Shown: positions 48,310-58,150 of the stretch, piece by piece
Layout of the letters: each line of letters opens with the position of its first letter
Position numbering within the stretch: position 1 is the stretch's first letter
Notes under the pieces: generated by a model
What the model was told of the DNA's origin: nothing
Seen by the model: the letters and a program-made list of their open reading frames with translations, nothing else
Database searches by the model: none
DNA from: Sweltsa coloradensis
Taxonomy: Eukaryota > Arthropoda > Insecta > Plecoptera > Chloroperlidae
Length of the DNA stretch: 64,000 nt
NCBI GenBank assembly: GCA_024449915.1
Contig: JAMZAV010011137.1
Coordinates: 1 to 64,000, forward strand
Direction of reading: 5' to 3'
Made by a program: the position numbers and the translations under genes

Positions 48310-48733
48310 GGATATTCTTACGGCATACCGTAAGAATTACTAGAAATTATTCTTACGGCATGTGTTTTTATTGGTTGTCTCGCCTCGCAACTGCCGACGC
48401 GGCCTAAGCTGGAGACGCCTACTAGAGGGCGGGGCTATAATTTGACGAAACAATTTACAAAAAAAACTTCAAAACCTTTAACGTTTCTAATTTAAGGATA
48501 ATTGCCTTTCAACCGGAATCTACTCTAACCGAGGCCATTGATTAAAGAAGGCTATCCTTCTTTAATCAATGCCGAGGCCAAATAGTTTCGCCAAAAATAG
48601 AATTGTTAGGGCTTATCTACTCTAACCTAAGCAAAGTACTTACGGCAGACCGTAAGCTAATGTATTTGCCATTTGGGGCCTAAAATTATTTAATATTTCA
48701 TAAATATGAAACCTACAAAACCTTTAACGTTAC

Positions 48734-49480
48734 CAGAGTCGATAAAGAAGTTTCCCCGTTGGGGAGGTCCTCCAACTCCCTATACCGCCCTGGGTTAAAT
48801 AAAAAGTCGGTTTTTGGCGTTGGGAATCTAACGTTCCGCGCGACTCTGTGTGACGATTGATGGAACTACTTCAATAAAAGTACGTCACTTTTCTACTAGT
48901 AGTTAACAGTCGATGACGACAAATGGCGGAAACGTCAAAATATTAAATACGATCGAATGTTGGCGAATGTTTTGGAGTAAAGCAAACTCTCTTTATTAAT
49001 GAGTATATTTCTGATGGAGTAGACCTAAGCTTAGGAGCTAGGCCGACAATATGTATTGTTCAAGATTTCGATTTGAGTGCCTAGGGCGTACTTACGTCTA
49101 AAAACAGTATTGTGGCCTTGGGCCTAGGCTACACTTACGTCCTTTAGGCTTGAACAAGGCATATCTCAAATTATTTCGCACGAAAATGTCAGTGACGCCT
49201 GCGCAACACTTTATAGTACAATAATAAATCAAAAGTAAATCGTTTTAAAAGACTAGGGCCCAGGGCTAATATGATTGAAATAAAATTGAAGTTTGACGTT
49301 TCGTCTGTTGTTTGTTGATTTCAGCGTCACTGCACATCGATAATCTACTGACCGTATTTAGCGTGCAGTGCTTTTATTAGTTTTACATTTGAGCCGCCCT
49401 CAGCGCGCAGAACGTTAGATTCCGTTTTGACTTGGGAGTTGGGGGACCTCCCCAAAGGGGAAACTTCTTTATCGACTCTG
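48734..49480. mobile_element. Nested MITE with TIR CAGAGTCGATAAAGAAG
   Basis: Left CAGAGTCGATAAAGAAGTTT, right the reverse complement ending CTTCTTTATCGACTCTG; similarity continues through GGGGAGGTCC and CAACTCCC for about 50 bp. Flanked by ACGTTAC at 48727-48733 and 49481-49487. Sister repeats nearby read AACGTTTCTAATTTAAGG, giving the unoccupied site. Confidence 0.85.
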
Positions 49481-49712
49481 ACGTTACTAATTTAAGGATG
49501 ATTATTGGCTTTCAACATGACTCTATACTCTAACCAAGGCCAAGTGACTTTCAACCAGACTCTACTCTAGCCGAGGCCAAGTGACTTGGTAGATTTTTTA
49601 TTTTATTGAAAGAAACCTAGGCCTACAAAACCTTTAACGTTTCTGATTTAAATATAAAGGACTTTCAACAGAAAAGGGGTTTTGCAATTAAAAAATAAAA
49701 TCAAAAAATAAC

Positions 49713-49782
49713 AATGATTTGAACCAGTGACCTCTCGCACAGAACTCGAACGCACTACCATTCTGCCACACGGCACTGTGGT
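49713..49782 (-). repeat. tRNA-like fragment
   Basis: Minus strand has GTGGCAGAATGGTAGTGCG (A-box-like) and GGTCACTGGTTCAAATC (B-box-like) at tRNA spacing. No paired acceptor stem was seen. Probably a tRNA pseudogene or SINE head. Confidence 0.4.
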
Positions 49783-49879
49783 TATTATGCGCATATAGTC
49801 GCCTATAGCAAATAGGCCTAGTTAGCCCTGCCGTAAGAATAATTTATAGTAATTCTTACGGCATGCCGTAAGAATATCC

Positions 49880-50281
49880 ACTCCGTTATTATTAACCAAA
49901 CCAGCTTCTTCAACCTTCTTGGCAACATCGTTTTTGCTAATACGTGAAACCTCTATCCATAGTTTCTCAAACTACTGTTTTCCTGCATCTATAGTGTTTT
50001 TTATGCACTCCCATAATAAGCTTTATTGTTATTTTCTATTTGATCCATAGTTTTTCCGGATCCATAGTTTTTTTCAAGTACTCCCCTGAAAAACGATGCA
50101 TAGAGGTTTCACTGTGTTTGTTTAACGTATCCACTTTCTCCCAGTCCAACCGGCAATTGCAGTAACCACACATTAACACTTTTGAGCCGCTAACGAAAAA
50201 TTTATCGCTTTTAAAGTTATTAACTCGATCGTGAATAGTAACTGATTTTACTCGCCCCATGATGTCTAAAACACTCAACAC
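49880..50281 (-). mobile_element. hAT transposase, BED zinc-finger part
   Basis: Minus frame 50281-50036 encodes 81 aa: MGRVKSVTIHDRVNNF, then FFVSGSKVLMCGYCNCRLDW and NKHSETSMHRFSGEYLKK. The C-x2-C ... H-x4-H pattern is a BED finger of the CGGBP1 type, which binds DNA. Just downstream (49985-49880) the peptide FEKLWIEVSRISKNDVAKK and VEEAGLVNNN continues in a second frame up to the transposon border. The region between (KLWIK, then stop) repeats the KLWI coding sequence, perhaps a small duplication. Together with 48309-48136, 45359-44938 and 42265-41243 this makes one dead hAT transposase gene spanning 9 kb. Confidence 0.8.
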
Positions 50282-50545
50282 GGCGTGCTGGCGTGACAGA
50301 CACGAGAAAGAAGCGTCGCGAGACCACTGTGTTTAGTTCAGACACGTCAGACTGTGCACTTGCGTTCTACAGCCGGTCGGGAACTCGTAGGCCACGGCAG
50401 GCGGGGGTCAGTGGCCCAAGGCCTAGCGTCACGTGACATGTCGCGGCATGGCTACGGCGTGGCGCACTCTCTCGGCGCACGGGCCGCACTACCTGTCGAG
50501 GCGCTTAGTTTCAGAGAACACGAATTCGCCTTTTGCGCGGCATTA
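50282..50545. promoter_or_regulatory. CpG-rich segment upstream of hAT frame
   Basis: Locally CpG-dense (GTCGCGGCATGGCTACGGCG and neighbours) in otherwise AT-rich surroundings, directly upstream of the BED-finger start on the minus strand. It could be the promoter region of the hAT gene. No core promoter motif was identified. Confidence 0.3.
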
Positions 50546-53306
50546 CTGAAAAATTTGCACATTTTGAATTTTGTTGTAAAACTCGCTACTATTTCGATTT
50601 TAACGTATTTTTTCGCTAAAACAACCATTTATCGCTTAATTTTCGCGAAAATAAAACACATTTTAACCAAACAAATACCATGAAACATGGACATTTAAAA
50701 AAAAAAAGTTGTTTTGACTTTTTAATTTTTATCGCGAATAGGCCTATCGTTAATGCTATGAATCGTGTCTCTCTAATTATTATTAAAAATATCTAGAAGT
50801 CTAGAAGTAGCCTCTCATTCTAAAATATGCCAACATCAACCTCTTAACTAGGCCTATGTTTAATTGGAAATATAAAGTGTCCCGTTCACCTCTTTAACAA
50901 GTTAGTCTTAATATCAATAGAAACATAAACACTAAGTTAGTTTGTGTAAATTTCCCACCTACGTAATTGGGGTCTTTAAAAATTCCATAATCGCCGCGCT
51001 TCAAGACGTGACGTCACTGTTATTGAAGCCTGGCGATGTGTTGCACACGAGCACATCCACTTAGCCTGTGTACGCGCGAGGCAGGTCCCGGTTCTATCCG
51101 TCGAAATGTCTGTTTCTACTTCTAACTAAAACCAATCAATCAATCAATCAGAAAAATGTTTATTCACAAGAACTGCTTATTACATGTGGTTACATGGGCT
51201 TATTTTTTGTTTTTTAAAATAAAAAACCAAACAAAAAAAGGGGTTTTGTTTTTTTTTTTTTTTTTTTTTTTAATCGTACAATAAAATCTCATAGTTGAGG
51301 TCAAAATATACATAATGAAGATGAACAAACTATCTATGAAGTGAAATGACAATAGTAATGAAATAAATAAATAACTAAACCAAGCGGAAGACCCCGCTTT
51401 CCACATCACTCACATAGCATAACACTGGTCAACAACTACTGTGTTTTGAAAAGCATACTGCTAATAAAGTAGCACTGGGCTAGCGTCGTTTTTCCATAAA
51501 AACGGTAATGCAGGGTGCCAGTGTGTAAGGCATCGACATTCGAACCGTGGACCTCCCGAATATGCTCGCGTGTTACGCTTGTACTAATCTATCTATTAAA
51601 ATGCAACCATGAACAGATAAACAATCGTTTTTTCGAGTAGATGCAGGCTGGCACATAATAATATTCAGAACCATTCCCAAAGAACAGATAAAAATCACCG
51701 TCAACAGCTATTGGACAACATACAAAGATACTGGCAAGTGCATCAGCATTAAATATTTATCTTTTGACTGGTAGCCCGGGAGGGGGGGGGGACTACACTT
51801 GCTATATCTAAACAAGTCTTGTTGAAACCACAGATTTCCATAATTTCGTAATAATTCACTCAATCTTTGCTAATGGAATGGAATGGCGTACGAGCGTAGA
51901 GACAAGACAATAATGAAATGAAAACGTTTTAAGGAAATATGATCGTTTCTGATTCCACAAAATAGTCCATCGTTAAGACTAAAGATAAGACCAAAAGTGC
52001 ACCCTATTGGTACGTTATTCACCTTCTCCTGCTTTTATGCTATTGTAAACAGTGCATTACTGCTGTGCTCCATACACGAGATTACAGATTGTATAGGCGT
52101 ATTTGTATTTTGCTTTGTGTGATAACAGATGAACATGTTATGTAATCAATCCAGAATTACCAAATCCATCTCAGCCGGGTTGAGAGATTCACATGTGTTT
52201 TTGTTTCGACCAATTTTAAACCGAGTATCAATGTCTATACCCCACCCTCCTTCAAAGTTTGTGTCGCTGCTCAGTGATATAGCCCAAATAGATACTAGCT
52301 CGCCTCGACACTCGCCCGGCACGCTAGCTAGTGCACTGTTGCCAACGACTGATAAGTGGGCAAGATAAACGAAATTTCTTTGCACATTTACAATTAATTT
52401 AGCGTTACTACCTCCCAACCTTCTTACTACGATTATTTTTTGTCAATCATTTGTTGTAATGGAGTCTACTTAGGTAAATAGATGTCTGTGTAACCTTTAC
52501 ATAAGAGGTGAACGATCCCTTTACGCATTCAAATTTTCATAGTTTTAGAAATTATATTTTCTCTTGGTTTGATACTAGGTCTACTCATTGGAAACAATAT
52601 GAAAAAAACACCTTTGAGAGACTTTGTTGAGAGCCTCCGCAAGTACTGGTAGAGAGAGAAGTAAAGTAGGCGTATTGCTCAGCTCAAACAATAGAGGTAT
52701 TCAAAAATTATAAGATTGCGTGGCAGTTACAATAACATTATATTTGATCATCCCAATGAGAGATCCCAGTTCGTATGGGTTTATTCATTAGTTCTTTTGT
52801 CGTAAGGGCCAAAAAAGGATTCTATGTGATTTTAACAACAGCATAGGGCAATACTACACATTGATTTTTAAGGGAATGAAACCATAACAGTGTTTGAATC
52901 AAAGCTGGGCGATGCCCATGTGGTCATCTTGGGCGGCCCATGAATGATTGACCATCAAACTATAGCTTTTAGCATAGTGCTGACATATCTTTAGGTGATT
53001 TCATGATGTTATCTTTTGTAGTCGCCAATGAGAGTGACACAGAACCGGCAGTGAATGCCGCCTCGATCTACAAAGACTGTGACTCGAGCTACGGATGGAA
53101 GTCTCGAAATGGGTTTATTAACCAGAATTAATTACACACTATCAATCCAAGTTACCTAAATATGATGAATGAAATGATTTTTATTCTCAACCAGTAATTT
53201 GTGTAAAGTCTATATAGAATAAAATCAATAAAGATTATGGACTAAGCCTACAGTTGATCATAGTGTTGGTGCACAGGTTCATGATCTATTGAATTGGTGT
53301 TTGCAG

Positions 53307-53507
53307 TCCACTGAAGGACGCGCCCAACTTGCTTTGCACCGCCGCTTCTAACTCGTGACGCGTCTTGCACAGAGTTGCGCCAAGAGTATGGCGGCAAGCG
53401 AGATCAGCGTCCGCAAAATCGTTGGACGCATCCCGGAATGTTTGCGAACTGTGTCACAAGGAGTACTTTCATGTCTGCAGGTGGCTATCCGGAGGGACTG
53501 AATGAAG
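53307..53507 (+). CDS. CtBP: CtBP exon, C-terminal part of catalytic domain, frame-damaged
   Basis: Acceptor TTTGCAG and donor GTGCGT bound 201 nt. Frame from 53308: PLKDAPNLLCT, then a stop; from 53354: RDASCTELRQE; from 53388: AASEISVRKIVGRIPECLR; from 53447: NCVTRSTFMSAGGYPEGLNE. In order, these match the end of the CtBP dehydrogenase domain, so three net frameshifts break an otherwise conserved exon. The codons for the Pro-His of CTPHAA, which hold the catalytic His of the family, are absent (the text reads CTAAS). Intact flanking exons, indel-only damage and the poor base quality elsewhere point to sequencing error, but a pseudogene cannot be excluded. Confidence 0.85.
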
Positions 53508-54105
53508 GTGCGTGTTTTTGCTTTATAACGCATTGCTATAGTGTGAGTTTCATAGCCTTAACTTTAGGTTTCTACTTGGGAGATAGTTTAGTATTGCCAT
53601 CAGAAGCCTAGGACCAAGCCGCTTTGCCCTTCGGGATTGGAGGTCATTTATAAAATCTTTAATTTACTTTCAGAACTTACCACTTTTCCACAAAAAATGT
53701 GCCCACAGATTTAAAATGTTTGTAGCCAAAGGTCGAATTAACTCTTGCCCGAGGCTAGTGAAACTTTGCTCGGGCTATAAAAATCTCATTTCACTAGCCT
53801 GACAGGCGAGTTCTTTTTTTCCTAGGGCTGTGCAAATATTCAACTTTCAAATAATGTTTGTGAATAATTTTTTTCCAATATTCCATTCAAAATTCGAATA
53901 GTAACTATTTTGGCTTCATTACCAGTCTCGCGGTCACTGTTAAAAAGCCCACTAAAAGTGCAAGAAGTTTGAATTTTCGCCGATAGATCGCGCTAGCGTC
54001 GACTAAAGAAAAAATTTGTGATGGTAACAAAAATGGCATCAAAACCTTCATAACCTGTCTTTGAACCATCTCACTCACTCAACTCAACTCTACTCAACTC
54101 ACTCA
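53508..54105. other. Gene-free; hAT-MITE left-end relic
   Basis: 53823-53905 starts TAGGGCTGTGCAAATATTCA and has AATATTC/GAATA words, like a hAT MITE left end. No right end was found. 54062-54110 is a short CTCAACTC-type simple repeat. Confidence 0.45.
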
Positions 54106-54109
54106 CTAG

Positions 54110-55075
54110 AGGATTGAAGTCATCTACATATTGCGTTACTTTCCCCTCTAATAAGTTATGTGATGATACGTCATTCACATATAGTAAGAACGCAAGGGGT
54201 CAGGAGTGTTGTCCTTGTGGAGACACCGCACCTTAAGCTTGAAGGGTGACAGAAAGTGAGGGCTTGTAGTGCCATTGATGGTATTGTTAACTACTGTAAT
54301 TTGTGAAACGTTCTGATAAAAAAGATGATACCAATCATTTGCTTCCCGCTAATTCCTAGATTTTCAAGTTTATTAGTAGAAGACGGCCGTGGTCAATAGT
54401 GTCAAACGCTCAACTTAAATCATAAAATATACCTAAAGCTACCCACTGGTGAGCTAGGGCTACATACAGAGAGTTTAAGACATGAAAATTGCATTGATGG
54501 TCATTTGTTTTTTTGAAAACCCATGTTTGTTGGGTTTATTATCTCGTATTTGCTTAAAAATCTGAATGCGTTATACATGGCTTTTTTCAAAGAGTTTTTA
54601 GAACGATGAGATTAATGATATTGCCGGTAATTGTTAGTGTCTTGTTTGTTCTCTTTATGTTTGTATAGTGACCTATACTTTCGACAATTTTTAGTTTTGA
54701 ATGGGAATAATGCCCGATACAAATGATTCATTTATGATAAATGATAGTGGTTCTGCAATAGGTTGTGACATTTTGCAAGAATGAGCCGGTATGCGCTAGT
54801 CCCGAAGATGTTTTCTTACCAAAGCTCTTTAATAATATAGAAATTCCGCAGGGAAGTGGGGTAGAGAACGATTGTAGTGAGGTTTGTGTCTTTCACGAGT
54901 TGGCATGGTAACCCAGCTTTTTGTGTTGGTCGAGAATTAATTCCTTAGATCTATTAAAACTCGTTAAAACGTTCCGCAAACGATTTTAGTTCCGATATAC
55001 ATTGCCGTTTATATTCACAGGTTATGTTACTTTTCTGCTGGGGTGCTATTGATTGCGTTTGACTACCTCGCCAAA
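54110..55075 (-). mobile_element. LINE reverse transcriptase relic
   Basis: Minus-strand pieces in several frames follow the order of a non-LTR reverse transcriptase: NYRQ..S near 54635, KKAMYNAF and FLSKYEIINPTNMGF near 54590-54530, IFYDLS near 54430, AFDTIDHGRLL near 54390, GVSPQGQ near 54225, LAFLLYVNDVSSHNLLEG near 54190, and QYVDDFN near 54120. YVDD is the catalytic box. Frames are broken by indels and stops throughout. The clade looks like the Jockey/CR1 group, but this is uncertain. Confidence 0.75.
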
Positions 55076-55665
55076 ATTAACCTTACTCCTTATTACCGGG
55101 ACATTAATATTCTGTTTATAAAGCGTTCAGCTTGCTTTATGCTATTAACACTGAGCTTTTTGTAGTTGTAAATAATAAATATCTTAAATCTTTGTTTTTG
55201 TATGTATACTGTTTGGTGATTGTTTGCACCGATAATTGTAGTTGCGGAGTTGGCACGCGTACTGATCGGTGTTTTTAGCTTTTTATCCATGGACTCGTTT
55301 GAAAGGTTTTTGTTTACTTTGTTTGTTCTCCAAGGTAATGTACTTCAAATAAATACGCAAATTTTGATATAAAGAGCTCAAACATATTATTAGAATCAGA
55401 AGTGGCATGCAAAAGGTTCCAGTCAATTGGGATAAATAAATCAATAAAAGGGAACCAATGTTTTTGTCACTGACTTTCTTGTTCGAGTTTGTTTTTTACT
55501 CTGAACCTTGTCCAGAACTTAATGTGGTTAATGTAAAATTATAGCCACAGTGGTTCAGAGAATTGTGGGTCAATTGAGTATGCCTGTGATGACCTGGTTG
55601 TCAAAAGATGTAAGTAATGTTGTCTATCAAATATCAATTCAATCTATCGATTTGTAATCACGACG
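55076..55665. other. No recognised feature
   Basis: May include the decayed upstream part of the LINE (minus-strand frame 55290-55093, Lys/Ile-rich). Nothing diagnostic. Confidence 0.35.
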
Positions 55666-55671
55666 CATAGG

Positions 55672-56708
55672 ATTGTTATTCCTGGGCTCATCTTCTTTCT
55701 TTCCCAGGCTTATCTTGCGACAAGAGTTTCAGCGCGGGCGATAGTAGTGAGAGATTTTCCCACATGCGATGCGTGTTTGTTTTCCCTGCTTTTCTGCGCG
55801 TAGGCCTGGGCCTACTACGACCGAGTTACACTGCTTGTACAGTGGGAAATTGGTAAACTAATCTTTAGTGTAATGAAGAATCATTTGCCTGGTTATAACG
55901 CGTTTTTTTTATTTGTGTAGACCCTACGATTATGCAAAAGTTTTCCAGAGACGGAAACGTAGTCATCGTATGACCTTCAATCCACAAGTAGGCCTAGGAA
56001 ACAGCGTTTTCCACACATAAACCGCCGTAACAGACACGTACCCAGGACCGGGTACCCGGGTAATTTGAGTGCTGGAAACCGTTTCCGAATTTTACTACCC
56101 GATGTCATCCCTATTATATAGGCCTATAACATAACATGATGGCTAATTATTTTTTTATTATATTTTTTATTTATTATATTTTTTATTTGTTAACAAAATT
56201 GTTGTGTTTACATGCATTGTTTGTTTGTATGCTGAATCTTTCAAATACAGTAACGATCTCTCTTATCCGGTTGATAGACCGGGGGGCACCTCGGATTTGC
56301 GAAAAACTCGGATGGTCGCGGATCAACAATTGTTTTATTTGCTCTCGTAGCATAGCCTGATGTGGTAAAATGATTATATACACATGTAGCCTAATGGATA
56401 AAGGAAACATAAAATAACACACGATACACTTCTACAGGGTATACTAATGATTTATAGCTTGTATTCAAGCTCACGAACACACGTACACAATTAGGCCGTT
56501 ACATGTTCGTATAAAAACGTATGTTCCTAGGCCTAGGCCTAGGCCTAACTCGACGCAGTAGGCTAGGCCTACATGCAACATAGGCCTAGGCCTAGCTCTC
56601 CTTTCTCATGTGGGAAAAACCTTCACTACTATGGCCCGCGCTGAAGCTCACGCGCAAGATAGTCTGGGAAATAGAAATAAGTAAGCCCAGGACTAAACAA
56701 TTCCAATG
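55672..56708. repeat. Inverted repeat pair (CAGCGCGGGC arms)
   Basis: 55672-55775 (TTCCTGGGCTCATCTTCTTT, TATCTTGCG, TCAGCGCGGGCGATAGTAGT, TTTTCCCACATG) is the reverse complement of 56590-56708. The right arm lies within the pogo-like element, so the two arms may come from separate insertions. Confidence 0.6.
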
Positions 56709-57097
56709 GTCTTTATACGAATTTCCTGAATCGGTTTAAACCCATGAATTGCAACTAGTTTCCACAACGACCATCCTTTGAACAGCTGTAGGTGTGAAGA
56801 TGGCTGGATCGTTGCGCACCGCGACATTACGCAGGCGCGCGACGCACACTGACTCTATATGCTCATTGTGTGGCCCTGTCGCTTACCGGCGATGCGCCCG
56901 ACGCAACAACTGCCACTGAACTCTATAACGCTCAGTACACTGAATGCACACTGCTCGAAGTCGAGATATATCGCCGATCTATCTTCTTTGCACTTCACTC
57001 GTAAGGCATTGCCTACAATGTAGGCGAGTGACTTTAAAAGGAGTGCGGCCGCGGCGTCTGAATTATTTTATGTTTTATTGTTACGTTTTAAAACTTT

Positions 57098-57133
<36 letters not shown>

Positions 57134-57188
57134 GCTCTCGTTAACACGGAACTCGATAAGAGGAATCCGTATTAAGAGAATCTTACTG
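56248..57188. mobile_element. pogo/mariner-like non-autonomous element
   Basis: Left CAGTAACGATCTCTCTTATC, right (reversed) CAGTAAGATTCTCTTAATAC, each flanked by TA. These features fit the Tc1/mariner-pogo group, which duplicates TA. No transposase frame. A 33-base T run (57100-57132) lies near the right end. Confidence 0.6.
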
Positions 57189-57257
57189 TATGTGTGCGGT
57201 TAAATGTAGTTTTATTGTAGTTTCTGCATCTGGATGGTAATTTTGATTTATTTAGTT

Positions 57258-57331
57258 GTCCTCCTTTGTAAATCGTTTTTTTATAACTGAATATGCAATC
57301 AGAACGTTAAATAAATAAAAATAAATAAATA
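57258..57331 (+). repeat. Retroelement 3' tail
   Basis: GTTGTCCTCCTTTGTAAATC, ACTGAATATGCAATCAGAAC and AATAAATAAAAATAAATAAA match the tail at 28045-28115. Confidence 0.55.
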
Positions 57332-57720
57332 AGAATTTCAATTTTCAATGGCCTAATCCCGGCTTCGATACATTGCAAGTACCGGTACGGTATTGAAAAT
57401 TTTGATCGAAAAAATAATAATGGTAATTGTAATTGATTTAATTAATAAATGTGAAATTGGGCTGATCTATACAGTGTGTGTAAACTGTAAAGTAGTAATT
57501 TATATTGATCAAGTCGGTGGTCATGAAGAAGCACAAGCATGTTTGTACCTATGTAGTACACTAGCTCTCACTACTGTAGTTAACCTAGTACTCCTCGCCC
57601 CAGTACCCATTTTAAGCATTTTTATTAACATGAACACCTAATTCTAAAAAAACTCTACTGTACGTACCTTAGGCTACTTTTTCTATTTTATTGTTACTCA
57701 CAGTGTTATTTATTTATTTC
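57332..57720. repeat. Contains one of a pair of GTCATGAAGAAGCAC repeats
   Basis: 57515-57600 (TCGGTGGTCATGAAGAAGCA, CTATGTAGTACACTAGCTC) resembles 58325-58400 (TTGGCAGTCATGAAGAAGCA, TACATACTCACTAGCTCACA). The + strand frame 57393-57641 is not otherwise supported. Confidence 0.45.
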
Positions 57721-57722
57721 AG

Positions 57723-57793
57723 GAGTGGGTGGAGCCTATGATCCGTTGAGCCGACATACAAGTAAAGTTAAAACGAAAAGTGAACATAAGTGA
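57723..57793 (+). CDS. Possible last exon of CtBP
   Basis: After acceptor TTATTTATTTCAG, phase fits the phase-1 end of 53307-53507. The joined frame reads GLNE-GVGGAYDPLSRHTS and continues to KVKTKSEHK before a stop at 57791. Invertebrate CtBP tails are short-to-long, variable and often have PEG-x-NGAY near this point. The last residues come from the first units of the adjacent minisatellite. No polyadenylation signal was verified. Without a transcript this remains speculative. Confidence 0.3.
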
Positions 57794-57898
57794 ACACAAG
57801 TGAACATAAGTGAACACAAGTGAACATAGTGAACATAAGTGAATACAAGTGAACATAGTGAACATAAGTGAACACAAGTGAACATAGTGAACAAAAGT
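57778..57898 (+). repeat. Minisatellite, 10-bp unit AAGTGAACAY
   Basis: About 12 units of AAGTGAACAT / AAGTGAACAC with some 9-bp units (TAGTGAACA), in a higher-order alternation of AAC-AT and AAC-AC forms. Confidence 0.9.
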
Positions 57899-57904
57899 GG
57901 ACAT

Positions 57905-58150
57905 GTGTCACAGCTCGCAAGTTATTCTTCAACTTTAAAAATCGTCTTGAACGTCGTCACATTCAGCCGCCAACGCACGCGTCGCACAATAATTGGTGTA
58001 ATTGTTTGTAAGTCAGTCATGGAAAAAAAAACTGAATTACTCCTAAACCCTTTATCCCTCCTCTCAAGAGGTTTGTCCCTGCCATGTTTGGTACGGTGCT
58101 CGACTGCATACTCGACTATATCATTCTTTAATCTTTAGCGTTTGGTGTAA
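57905..58150 (+). repeat. Dispersed repeat shared with 32300-32620
   Basis: Aligned blocks CACATTCAGCCGCC, GCACAATAATTG, TATCCCTCCTCTC and AGAGGTTTGTCCCTGC match the earlier copy in the same order. Confidence 0.5.

Larger units (their letters stand above)
48310..49879. mobile_element. DNA transposon splitting the hAT N-terminus
   Basis: Ends GGATATTCTTACGGCATACC (left) and, reversed, GGATATTCTTACGGCATGCC (right). hAT coding sequence ends exactly at both borders. Inside are diverged direct repeats of CAAAACCTTTAACGT ... CTTTCAAC ... CTCTACTCTAACCGAGGCCA (48474, 48716, 49545, 49620), a nested element (48734-49480) and a tRNA-like fragment. No transposase recognised. Confidence 0.75.

Noticed and set aside
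53023..53130. Exon-like sequence after TTTTGTAG reading TEPAVNAASIYKDC
   Set aside because: It does not match CtBP at this position, ends in a stop with no donor, and I could not tie it to another gene.
57778..57898. CRISPR-like or telomeric array
   Set aside because: Units are 9-10 bp without spacers, and the context is animal intergenic DNA; a minisatellite explains it.
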